The notes: a model not told the origin generated them from the sequence alone. Numbered from the stretch's first letter, positions 1 to 6,244 are shown. The stretch is 9,916 nucleotides of DNA from Syntrophomonadaceae bacterium (GCA_007122565.1 SKTJ01000165.1:1-9916); one strand, 5' to 3'. Translations and numbers: made by a program.

Positions 1-398
1 GGATGCTGCTGGGAAGAAGCAAAAGAGGGACGGTCATCCACAACAATAATCTCTAAGTCTAAAACGGCTGCCAAGTGGGAAAGGGCTGCGCCAATATGCC
101 CGCCACCCAGGATTAAAAGCCTCGGCGGCGGGCCAAAGGGGGAGATGAAAAAGTCTAAGCTTTGTTCATTAAAATTGATCTTTTCCAAGCCGTACTTTCC
201 CCAGCATTCCCATACTTTTGCTGTGATTTTAGTTTCAAGCTGGCTGTTAAGCTGGCCCCAGCGCAGGCCATCTTTCCCATATAATAACTTTTTCCCCGCC
301 AGATCCAACCCCGTATCAGTTCGCACAACATTAACCAGGACTGTTTCCTCGCCGGCCATATGCATCTTCATTATTTCCGAATATATTCCTACTCCCAC
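1..398 (-). CDS. XdhC/CoxI-family protein, 3' part beyond the window edge
   Basis: Partial gene: 132 codons are visible and the frame stays open off the left edge. The C-terminal half of the visible part begins a Rossmann domain: a hydrophobic strand, then LGGGHIGAALSHLA (residues 98-110), then IIVVDDRPSFAS, as in the XdhC C-terminal NAD-binding-type domain. XdhC proteins bind molybdenum cofactor and help sulfurate it before insertion into xanthine-dehydrogenase-type hydroxylases. The N-terminus IYSEIMKMHMAGEE resembles the usual XdhC opening, but the GSxPR and GGCxE motifs common in the family's N-terminal domain are absent, so that domain is divergent. I chose the GTG at 396-398 because GGAG lies 8 nt upstream; an internal ATG at 369-371 is the alternative. 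The gene starts 17 bp after the cysK stop, so it is probably co-transcribed with cysK. The family call is good; the substrate enzyme is unknown because no hydroxylase genes are in view. Confidence 0.82.
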   Translation of the reverse strand, partial: MGVGIYSEIMKMHMAGEETVLVNVVRTDTGLDLAGKKLLYGKDGLRWGQLNSQLETKITAKVWECWGKYGLEKINFNEQSLDFFISPFGPPPRLLILGGGHIGAALSHLAAVLDLEIIVVDDRPSFASSQQH

Positions 399-415
399 AG
401 GTATATCTCCTATCT

Positions 416-1345
416 TTACTGGAATAGAACCGTTGACAGGTATCTTTCCCCCGTGTCCGGAATTAGCACTACGATTGTTTTGCCCCTGTTTTCCTGTTTT
501 TTGGCAATTTGCGTGGCGGCAAAGGCTGCGGCACCCGAAGATATGCCGACCAGCAGGCCTTCGGTCCGGGCCAACTGGCGTGCCGTTTCAATGGCTTGGT
601 CATTATCAACCTTAAAGATCTCGTCAATTATCTCAGTGTTGAGAATATCCGGAACAAAACCTGCCCCGATGCCCTGGATCTTGTGGGGCCCGGGTTTGCC
701 ACCAGAGAGGACGGGGGATCCGCTGGGCTCCACCGCCACCACATAAAAGCCGGGTCGCCGTGGCTTAATTACCTCTCCCACTCCCGTAATCGTTCCGCCT
801 GTGCCCACACCACCTACAAATATGTCCACCTCGCCATCTGTATCGTTCCAGATCTCTTCTGCTGTTGTTGTTCTGTGAATTTGAGGATTGGCCGGATTTT
901 TAAACTGCTGGGGGATAAAGGAATGGGGTGTCTCTGCTGCAACTTCTTCTGCTTTTTCGATGGCTCCTTTCATCCCTTCACTTCCCGGTGTCAATATGAG
1001 TTCCGCACCCAGTGCCTTGAGCAGGTTGCGACGCTCCACACTCATGGTATCAGGCATGATGAGTAACAACTTGTAGTTCCGGGCCGCAGCAACAAATGCC
1101 AGTGCTATCCCCGTATTACCGCTGGTAGGTTCAATAATTACCGTATCCTTGGTGATCAGCCCCTGATCTTCAGCATCCTTGAGCATAGCATAGCCTATCC
1201 TGTCTTTGACGCTGCCGGCGGGGTTAAATGATTCAAGCTTGGCAATCAGTCTGGCTTCAAGGCCATTAATGCGGTTATAGTTGGTGAGCTCCAGGAGAGG
1301 GGTTTTGCCAATCAAATCAGTGAGATTTTTAGCAATGCGGGACAT
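416..1345 (-). CDS. cysK: Cysteine synthase A (O-acetylserine sulfhydrylase)
   Basis: This is a PLP-dependent, cytosolic enzyme that makes L-cysteine from O-acetylserine and sulfide, the last step of cysteine biosynthesis. It has 309 residues, the normal family length. The PLP lysine is K47 in NPAGSVKDR. The substrate-binding loop TSGNTG is at 74-79 and the PLP phosphate loop GVGTGGTITG is at 179-188. KIQGIGAGFVP (222-232) and GISSGAA (267-273) are also typical, and the C-terminus GERYLSTVLF ends as in most CysK proteins. That acidic-loop and terminal region belongs to the fold that CymR or serine acetyltransferase tails can contact. The ATG start has GGAGG 7 nt upstream. A promoter and two candidate operators lie in the 140-bp gap to cymR, and an xdhC-like gene follows 17 bp downstream. 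The only realistic alternative is a CysM-type paralogue, but the motifs favour CysK. Confidence 0.96.
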   Translation of the reverse strand: MSRIAKNLTDLIGKTPLLELTNYNRINGLEARLIAKLESFNPAGSVKDRIGYAMLKDAEDQGLITKDTVIIEPTSGNTGIALAFVAAARNYKLLLIMPDTMSVERRNLLKALGAELILTPGSEGMKGAIEKAEEVAAETPHSFIPQQFKNPANPQIHRTTTAEEIWNDTDGEVDIFVGGVGTGGTITGVGEVIKPRRPGFYVVAVEPSGSPVLSGGKPGPHKIQGIGAGFVPDILNTEIIDEIFKVDNDQAIETARQLARTEGLLVGISSGAAAFAATQIAKKQENRGKTIVVLIPDTGERYLSTVLFQ

Positions 1346-1368
1346 AAAATCGCCTCCATTTATTTTTA

Positions 1369-1391
1369 ATACCTATTAAACATATAGGAAT
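1369..1391. promoter_or_regulatory. Candidate operator 1, over the cysK transcription start
   Basis: This is an inverted repeat with arms ATACCTAT (1369-1376) and ATAGGAAT (1384-1391), 7 of 8 positions complementary, around a 7-bp AT-rich spacer. It begins just downstream of the predicted -10 and covers the expected start point, where a bound repressor would block transcription. The sequence ATAGGAATAAT at its right side recurs in operator candidate 2. The neighbouring Rrf2/CymR-type regulator is the obvious candidate ligand, by inference. Confidence 0.55.
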
Positions 1392-1397
1392 AATTTA

Positions 1398-1427
1398 ATT
1401 CTATGTCATCCTTACCCAATTTGTCAA
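1398..1427 (-). promoter_or_regulatory. Sigma-A-type promoter for cysK
   Basis: On the minus strand a perfect -35 TTGACA (1422-1427) is followed, after an 18-bp spacer, by TAGAAT (1398-1403) as the -10. Transcription would start near 1391, giving a leader of about 45 nt before the cysK ATG. The promoter lies wholly between cymR and cysK, so cysK-xdhC can be transcribed independently of cymR. Confidence 0.72.
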
Positions 1428-1437
1428 GAGTTATTAT

Positions 1438-1455
1438 ATTACCTATAGGAATAAT
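1438..1455. promoter_or_regulatory. Candidate operator 2, upstream of the cysK -35 box
   Basis: The sequence ATTACCTATAGGAATAAT is built on the perfect palindrome CCTATAGG (1442-1449). It shares ACCTAT and ATAGGAATAAT with operator candidate 1, but here the two halves overlap instead of being 7 bp apart. It sits 11 bp upstream of the -35 box, so the pair brackets the promoter. Binding by the adjacent CymR-type protein is inferred from position and from the shared motif. Confidence 0.5.
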
Positions 1456-1485
1456 ATGTTTAGCTGCAAAAAAAATTAACAAGAG

Positions 1486-1935
1486 TTAGATGTAATACAT
1501 GGAAGATGTTGTGCCAATCATCTTTTTGTGATTCTCCACTAAATCCTCCAGCGTAATGGAATCCACAAGGCTGTTTATGCATTCATTCATTTTGTCCCAG
1601 ACATTTACTTTGATACAATACTGGATGCCTATGTCGCTCGCCTCCCGGTTCTCCGTTCTTTCATCAACCACCGAGAGTTGACCTTCCAGGGCGCGCAAAA
1701 TAGTACCTACCTTTAAGTTTGCAGGGCTTTCCCCCAAAACATATCCTCCCTGCGCACCTTTTATGCTGCGTACCAGGCCGGCTTTTTTCAGCGCGGAAAA
1801 AACCTGTTCCAAATAGTTGAGTGATATGCCCTGCCTTTCCGCAATACTGTAAAGAGCGACATGCCCGTCGTTTGCGTTAAGGGCAAGATCTACCATAGCC
1901 CTGAGGCCATACCTGCCCTTGCTGGATATCTTCAC
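1486..1935 (-). CDS. cymR: Rrf2-family regulator, CymR-type cysteine metabolism repressor
   Basis: This is a 149-residue winged-helix DNA-binding protein. The N-terminus KISSKGRYGLRAMVDLA, the recognition region ISLNYLEQVFSALKKAGLV (37-55) and the wing SIKGAQGGYVL (57-67) are classic Rrf2. The C-terminus ends in MYYI, like the MFYI end of Bacillus CymR, the global repressor of cysteine and sulfur genes that works as a complex with CysK. Location directly upstream of cysK supports that assignment. The protein has only two cysteines (C107, C119), not the three-cysteine cluster of IscR, so Fe-S binding is not indicated. I start at the GTG at 1933-1935 because AGGAGG ends 8 nt upstream and the protein then begins MKISSKG; the in-frame GTG at 1942-1944 lies inside the ribosome binding site. 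The remaining alternative is an IscR-like or other Rrf2 regulator. Confidence 0.85.
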   Translation of the reverse strand: MKISSKGRYGLRAMVDLALNANDGHVALYSIAERQGISLNYLEQVFSALKKAGLVRSIKGAQGGYVLGESPANLKVGTILRALEGQLSVVDERTENREASDIGIQYCIKVNVWDKMNECINSLVDSITLEDLVENHKKMIGTTSSMYYI

Positions 1936-1976
1936 GCCAATCACCTCCTCGGGGGAAAATAAATGGAAAATATTAC

Positions 1977-1992
1977 AGGGGGTCAGCCCCCT
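1977..1992. terminator. GC hairpin after cobQ, possible weak terminator or attenuator
   Basis: A perfect 6-bp stem, AGGGGG (1977-1982) with CCCCCT (1987-1992), has a 4-nt loop and lies 10 bp after the cobQ stop and 41 bp before the cymR start. In the cobQ direction the stem is followed by TGTAATATTTT, which is only partly T-rich, so termination may be incomplete. On the plus strand it is followed by TTTT, but no plus-strand gene precedes it. It may separate cobQ from cymR transcription or let some readthrough into cymR. Confidence 0.4.
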
Positions 1993-2001
1993 TTTGGGAT
2001 A

Positions 2002-3543
2002 TTATGGTAAATTTGCGATTCCTATTATACGGTAGAGTTGCTCCATGTTTAGGTTGCTGCGTAGGATCCGGGCAAGGTAATCATAGTTCTGCTGGCGCCG
2101 TTCTTCCATGGAGAGGGTGCCCGACTCTGTGGTAAGGGGTGGCAGTCCTCGCCGTGTCCGTAGTCCGTCGAGCCAGCGGCGACGGAAAAGATCGTTATGG
2201 AAAATATTATGCAGATAGGTCCCAAAAACGGGGAGATCGGTTGCGGCCATGCCGATTATATTACCTTCTCCCGGGGAACCGGCACTGATGGCCATATAGG
2301 GTTCTGCTTCGGTCGCTTCGCTCTGTCCGTGGCGTATTTCGTAGCCATTAAGCTCCAGGCCGGCCAGTTCTCCCCAGGATGGGTGTGGCGAGACGCGGGC
2401 TTTAACCTGGCGGGTGATTTTGAGGGGGCTGAAGGTGGTGGACAGGGGTAACAGTCCCAGGGCCTCCAACCGGTTCACGCCTTTACTCTCCGTTTCATCC
2501 GGGTCCAAAAGCTCACGGCCGAGCATTTGGTATCCGCCGCAGATACCCACCACGGGGGTTCCGGCAGCACAGCGTTCCTTTAGCACTTTGGCGAGACCGC
2601 TGGTCTCAAGGAACAATAGGTCGGCACTGGTATTTTTGGTTCCCGGTATGATCAAAGCATCGGGTGAGCCCAATGCCCCTGGTCCTTCCACATAGCGCAA
2701 CTGCACATCCTGTTCAGCAGCCAGGGGATCAAAATCGGTAAAATTGGAAATGCGGGGCAGTCGCAGGACAGCGATATCCAGCAGATCCCCGCCCCCAACT
2801 TTTTTTTGCTTATCAAACAGGGAGACTGAATCCTCGTCTTCAATCTCCAGGTCGCCGGCAAAAGGAACAACCCCGAGCACAGGCAGTCCGGTACGTTGCT
2901 CCAGGAAATCCAGGGCAGGAGTTAACAGGGAAACGTCGCCACGGAATTTGTTAATCACAAAGCCGGCCACCCGTTTTCTTTCCACGGGTGTGAGGAGTTC
3001 CATGGTGCCGATCAGGGAGGCGAAGACACCGCCCCGGTCGATATCAGCAATGAGGATAACGGGGGCCTCCGCGATTTCCGCCATTTTCATGTTAACAATG
3101 TCCCGGTCCTTGAGGTTTATCTCCGCCGGGCTGCCGGCCCCTTCCAGCACGACCACATCATATGTAGCTCGCAGTCTGTCCAAGGCATCACTTACGATTT
3201 TCAGGGCCTTGGGTAGATAATCATCCCGGTAGCCCCGGGCACTCATATCGGCCAGGGGTTTACCCATTACAATTACCTGGGCAACCATATCCTCTTTTGG
3301 CTTTAGCAGGATGGGGTTCATATCCACAGTAGGGATAATACCTGCCGCTTCGGCCTGCACCCCCTGGGCCCGGCCCATTTCCAATCCATCTACAGTTACA
3401 TAAGAATTAAGGGCCATATTCTGGGACTTAAATGGGGCTACCTTGAAACCGTCCTGTTTGAGGATGCGGCAGAGGCCTGCAGTAAGCAGGCTCTTCCCCA
3501 CGTGGGAAGCTGTTCCCTGGAACATAATACATTTTGCCGGCAC
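2002..3543 (-). CDS. cobQ: Cobyric acid synthase (glutamine-hydrolysing)
   Basis: CobQ (CbiP) uses ATP and glutamine to amidate the b, d, e and g side chains of adenosylcobyrinic acid a,c-diamide, giving adenosylcobyric acid. The protein has 513 residues, the usual length. The N-terminal ATPase/dethiobiotin-synthetase-like domain has the P-loop GTASHVGKS (10-18), FKSQNMALNSYVT (39-50), VVLEGAGSPAEIN (131-143) and ADIDRGGVFASL (166-177). The C-terminal class I glutamine amidotransferase domain has the nucleophile C335 in VVGICGGYQMLG (331-342) and H445 in GTYLHNIFHND (441-451). I chose the GTG at 3541-3543 (MPAKCIMFQG) because GGGAG lies 8 nt upstream and homologues start there; a TTG at 3556-3558 would add five residues. 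The gene is transcribed away from cbiB-cobD. No defect is visible. Confidence 0.96.
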   Translation of the reverse strand: MPAKCIMFQGTASHVGKSLLTAGLCRILKQDGFKVAPFKSQNMALNSYVTVDGLEMGRAQGVQAEAAGIIPTVDMNPILLKPKEDMVAQVIVMGKPLADMSARGYRDDYLPKALKIVSDALDRLRATYDVVVLEGAGSPAEINLKDRDIVNMKMAEIAEAPVILIADIDRGGVFASLIGTMELLTPVERKRVAGFVINKFRGDVSLLTPALDFLEQRTGLPVLGVVPFAGDLEIEDEDSVSLFDKQKKVGGGDLLDIAVLRLPRISNFTDFDPLAAEQDVQLRYVEGPGALGSPDALIIPGTKNTSADLLFLETSGLAKVLKERCAAGTPVVGICGGYQMLGRELLDPDETESKGVNRLEALGLLPLSTTFSPLKITRQVKARVSPHPSWGELAGLELNGYEIRHGQSEATEAEPYMAISAGSPGEGNIIGMAATDLPVFGTYLHNIFHNDLFRRRWLDGLRTRRGLPPLTTESGTLSMEERRQQNYDYLARILRSNLNMEQLYRIIGIANLP

Positions 3544-3801
3544 GTATCTCACTCCCAATCATAATAGCATTTGTTCTGCTATGTGTTACGATTCATACCA
3601 GCAAATCTTCAAATTTTTTCGCCGGTTTCTTCATTCTGACTCTGTTCATTACTACTGAATTCTAAGGTGATAATACTATTGGCTACCGGAAAGGTCAAGC
3701 TTTCCCCGATCCAAATTTGTTTTCCTGTGGTATAATGTTAGACGGTAAGCATGTGGCTTTTGATCAAGTTATGGGAATAAAAAGGGAGTTTGCTGCAGCA
3801 G
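3544..3801. other. Divergent control region between cobQ and cbiB
   Basis: These 258 bp carry the 5' signals of two divergent cobalamin genes. For cbiB an extended -10 is clear (see the separate entry). For cobQ the minus strand offers TGGTATGAAT near 3592-3601, a weak extended -10-like match with no good -35. I looked on both strands for the conserved GCCACTG B12 box and the folded core of a cobalamin riboswitch and did not find them. No open frame here looks genuine. Confidence 0.5.
3728..3736 (+). promoter_or_regulatory. Extended -10 promoter for cbiB
   Basis: TGGTATAAT combines a perfect TATAAT (3731-3736) with the upstream TGn of extended -10 promoters. No convincing TTGACA lies 16-18 bp upstream, which is tolerated by this promoter class. 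Transcription would begin near 3743, about 60 nt before the cbiB start codon. Confidence 0.6.
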
Positions 3802-4815
3802 ATGGACTTTAAGGAAATGATTCTTATCGTTATTGCTAATCATCCCGGGATAATCCTTGTTGTTTTAGCCTTCACCCTGGATCTGCTGTTGGGGGATCCC
3901 CGCTTTTTGCCTCATCCAGTGGTAATCCTGGGCAGGTTAATCACTGTATTGGAGCAAGCCTTGCGACGGGTTGCCCGGGGAGCGTGCCTGGAGATGACGG
4001 CCGGTGGTGTGCTGGCTCTTTTCCTCGTTACCCTTGTATATCTGCTAACGCGGGAAGTCTTGTCTTTTTTTTATGGGCACAGTCTTTACCTGGGGCACGT
4101 TATTGCCCTTTATCTGCTCTATACCGCCTTCTCTTTAAAAAGCCTGCAGGAGCATATTCTCGCTGTGGAGCAACCGTTGCTGCATGGGGACCTGAAAACG
4201 GCCCGGAGTGCCCTTTCCTACCTGGTGGGACGGGACACGGCAGAACTTTCCGCCGCAGAAATTAGCCGGGGTGCCCTGGAGAGTCTCTCAGAGAACAGTA
4301 GTGATGGAGTGATTGCTCCCCTCTTTTATGCTTTTATCGGCGGCGCACCGCTGGCCCTGGCATATAAAGCGATCAGTACCATGGATTCCATGTTAGGCTA
4401 CCGCAACGCCCGCTATCTCTATTTTGGAAGGGTTGCGGCGAAGCTTGACGACGGGGCCAACTACATACCTGCACGCCTCACCGCTTTACTGTTGCTGATT
4501 GCCTCTATGCTGGCCGGGAAACTCCCTTTCAGACAGGCATGGGATCGCTGGCTGGTGATCTGGCGTGAAGCTAAAAACCATGACAGCCCCAACAGTGGTT
4601 ACCCGGAAGCGGCCGCCGCCGTATTGTTGGGAGTGCGCCTCGGGGGGACAAGCACCTACCAGGGAATTGTGCAGGCTAACCCTGTAATCAACCGCGAGGG
4701 CAGAGATACATCTACCGCCGATCTGGCTCAGTTGCGGGCCCTTGTGCATCAGGCATCACTGCTCGCCCTGCTGCTCGGAGTAATTCTCTCTCTGGCGGTT
4801 TATTTTCTTTTTTAG
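3802..4815 (+). CDS. cbiB: Adenosylcobinamide-phosphate synthase
   Basis: CbiB (called CobD in the aerobic pathway naming) is a membrane protein that joins adenosylcobyric acid to (R)-1-amino-2-propanol phosphate, or the free aminopropanol, forming the nucleotide-loop linker. The 337 residues show family motifs: DLLLGDPRFLPHPV (27-40), LESLSENSSDGVIAPLFY (159-176), TMDSMLGYRN (193-202), KLDDGANYIPARL (214-226) and NHDSPNSGYPEAA (259-271). Hydrophobic segments occur near 8-30, 67-90, 98-112, 170-188, 225-240 and 318-337. The start is uncertain. The ATG at 3802 sits 13 nt after GGGAG, a little far, while a TTG at 3790 is only 1 nt after it and too close. I prefer the ATG. The product of cobD downstream supplies the aminopropanol phosphate that CbiB consumes. 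Confidence 0.94.
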   Translation: MDFKEMILIVIANHPGIILVVLAFTLDLLLGDPRFLPHPVVILGRLITVLEQALRRVARGACLEMTAGGVLALFLVTLVYLLTREVLSFFYGHSLYLGHVIALYLLYTAFSLKSLQEHILAVEQPLLHGDLKTARSALSYLVGRDTAELSAAEISRGALESLSENSSDGVIAPLFYAFIGGAPLALAYKAISTMDSMLGYRNARYLYFGRVAAKLDDGANYIPARLTALLLLIASMLAGKLPFRQAWDRWLVIWREAKNHDSPNSGYPEAAAAVLLGVRLGGTSTYQGIVQANPVINREGRDTSTADLAQLRALVHQASLLALLLGVILSLAVYFLF

Positions 4816-4837
4816 CCAGGTGTTCCCCGGGGTTAGC

Positions 4838-4861
4838 GGGGCGGCTGTGGGCAGCCGCCCC
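4838..4861. repeat. Perfect 10-bp GC hairpin, REP-like
   Basis: GGGGCGGCTG (4838-4847) and CAGCCGCCCC (4852-4861) form a perfect stem with a TGGG loop, 22 bp after the cbiB stop. A CCCCGGGG palindrome precedes it at 4825-4832. No T-tract follows on either strand, so it is not a classical intrinsic terminator. It resembles dispersed REP-type intergenic palindromes, which may protect the cbiB mRNA 3' end or slow readthrough into cobD. Confidence 0.7.
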
Positions 4862-4863
4862 TA

Positions 4864-4891
4864 CAAGAGGCAAGAGGCAAGAGGCAAGAAA
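4864..4891. repeat. Tandem heptamer tract, CAAGAGG units
   Basis: Three exact copies of CAAGAGG (4864-4884) are followed by a degenerate fourth copy, CAAGAAA (4885-4891). The unit recurs once more at 4911-4917, and the longer string TACAAGAGGC occurs at both 4862-4871 and 4909-4918. The unit length of seven is not a multiple of three, and no gene covers the tract. Confidence 0.8.
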
Positions 4892-4914
4892 GGCGAAACC
4901 ACAAACCGTACAAG

Positions 4915-4936
4915 AGGCGGGTCTCTGTGCCCGCCT
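4915..4936. repeat. Second GC hairpin in the cbiB-cobD gap
   Basis: AGGCGGG (4915-4921) pairs perfectly with CCCGCCT (4930-4936) across an 8-nt loop. It overlaps the isolated CAAGAGG unit at 4911-4917. No T-tract follows it, so it looks like a second palindromic repeat unit rather than a terminator. Confidence 0.6.
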
Positions 4937-5006
4937 GCAGAAAGAACTAATTAACGGTGCAGAGTTGTTTCGCACGGATGGATGAGGTTTCTTAAATTTT
5001 ACCAGC

Positions 5007-5027
5007 CTCTAACCTCTAAGTTCTAAC
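5007..5027. repeat. Tandem heptamer tract, CTCTAAC units
   Basis: Three consecutive 7-bp units read CTCTAAC, CTCTAAG and TTCTAAC, 27 bp before the cobD start codon and just ahead of its ribosome binding site. Read in the opposite direction this tract matches the CAAGAGG tract: AGAGGTTAGAGGC here against AGAGGCAAGAGGC at 4866-4878, 11 of 13 positions. The two tracts are thus related and inverted. Confidence 0.7.
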
Positions 5028-5054
5028 ATCCGCATTGTCAGGAGGTGTTTGCAC

Positions 5055-6227
5055 GTGCATGGTGGTGATGTTTGGAAATATGCAAAACAACTCAGGCGAA
5101 ATACGAACGATATGTTGGACTTCAGTGCCAATATTAATCCCCTGGGTCCGCCCAGCGGCGTGCAGGAGGTACTGAAGCAAGCGGTGAACGAGATCGCCTA
5201 TTACCCCGAACCACATGCCCGCACGCTACGGGCGGAACTGGCTGACTGCTATGGCGTGGATCCGCAGGAAGTGATTGTGGGCAATGGCGCGGCTGAGCTC
5301 ATTTTCCTCTACTGCCGTGCCCGGGAAGGTCTGCAGGCCGTGGTGCCGGCTCCCACTTTCTCCGAGTATGCCCTGGCCTGCCGGGCAGCTGGCGGGGATG
5401 TGCACGCTTTTCCCCTCGGGGAGAAGGAGTCATTCCGCCTCTGCCCGGCAGAGTTTTTGGAGCGGTACAGCCAGTGGAAGCAGACGACAATAAAAGGTAG
5501 TGGATTAAAGGGGGACCCGGCAGTTTTCCTCTGCCATCCAAACAATCCCACGGGGTTGCAGCTGTCCCGCCCCGAATTAAAGGAACTGGTGGAAGGACTG
5601 GGTGCAGCGGGAGCGGCAGTTTTCCTCGATCTATCCTTCCTTGGTTTTGTTCCCGGGCAGTGCCTCGAAAATGGAACGCTGCCTGCTGTGCCCGTTGACC
5701 ATTTCCGTGAAATAATCAGGGCTAATAAAGGGGTAACGGGGAATAACCCGCTTCCGGCCGGCCTTTTTCTTCTTTTCTCCTTTACCAAACTTTTTGCTCT
5801 ACCGGGAATCCGCCTTGGTTTCGGCATCGGACCGCGGCAATTGATCGGGGCCATGGAACAAAAAAGGGATCCCTGGACGGTAAATAGTATGGCCCAGCAT
5901 GCCGGAGCGCAATGCCTGCAGGAAAAGGAATACGTGAAGAAAAGTATTGCGCTTATTACTGCGGCACGCCGTGAAATGGTGGACGGATTGGCGGAGATCG
6001 GCGGTATAAAGGTCTTCCCCGGTGTGGCCAATTTTCTGCTCTGTCAGCTGCGGGAGCGACAGGTGAAGGCAGCTAACCTTGTTGCTGCCCTGGCTAAAGA
6101 AGGAATCCTGGTACGGAGTGCCGCTGATTTTCCCGGCCTCGATCCATATTATATCCGCCTTGCCGTACGTCGCCCTGACGAGAATGCCGTGCTGCTGGAG
6201 AAACTGGCATTTTTTCTAAAACAGTAG
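5055..6227 (+). CDS. cobD: Threonine-phosphate decarboxylase, cobalamin linker synthesis
   Basis: CobD is a PLP-dependent, aminotransferase-fold decarboxylase that converts L-threonine O-3-phosphate to (R)-1-amino-2-propanol phosphate, the linker used by CbiB. The 390 residues show MHGGDVWKYA at the start, LDFSANINPLGPP (21-33), VGNGAAELI (75-83), LCHPNNPTG (159-167), D192, the PLP lysine K245 in FSFTKLFALPGIRLGFG (241-257), and the C-terminal YYIRLAVR (365-372). Two stretches look longer than in Salmonella CobD, around 137-155 and 205-236, and DEAF is replaced by DLSF (192-195). I chose the GTG at 5055: AGGAGG ends 9 nt before it but only 3 nt before the TTG at 5049. It follows cbiB in the same direction after a repeat-filled 239-bp gap. 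A histidinol-phosphate aminotransferase is the main look-alike, but the HGG start, SANINPLG and the cobalamin neighbours decide for CobD. Confidence 0.93.
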   Translation: MHGGDVWKYAKQLRRNTNDMLDFSANINPLGPPSGVQEVLKQAVNEIAYYPEPHARTLRAELADCYGVDPQEVIVGNGAAELIFLYCRAREGLQAVVPAPTFSEYALACRAAGGDVHAFPLGEKESFRLCPAEFLERYSQWKQTTIKGSGLKGDPAVFLCHPNNPTGLQLSRPELKELVEGLGAAGAAVFLDLSFLGFVPGQCLENGTLPAVPVDHFREIIRANKGVTGNNPLPAGLFLLFSFTKLFALPGIRLGFGIGPRQLIGAMEQKRDPWTVNSMAQHAGAQCLQEKEYVKKSIALITAARREMVDGLAEIGGIKVFPGVANFLLCQLRERQVKAANLVAALAKEGILVRSAADFPGLDPYYIRLAVRRPDENAVLLEKLAFFLKQ

Positions 6228-6244
6228 GTAAGATAAAAGCTCTT

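Noticed and set aside
145..615. A 156-codon plus-strand frame across the xdhC-cysK junction.
   Set aside because: It overlaps two convincing minus-strand genes and has no recognisable domain or ribosome binding site.
1461..1485. A cymR terminator at the T-run on the minus strand (1468-1475).
   Set aside because: There is a run of eight T but no stable stem immediately before it, so it is not called as an intrinsic terminator.
4965..4993. A possible cobD promoter with TTGTTT at 4965-4970.
   Set aside because: No acceptable -10 lies 16-19 bp downstream (the sequence there is TTTCTT/TCTTAA), so it is not supported.
5309..6031. A 240-codon open frame on the minus strand opposite cobD.
   Set aside because: It is proline-, arginine- and serine-rich with no family resemblance, has no ribosome binding site of note and lies wholly opposite a clear gene.
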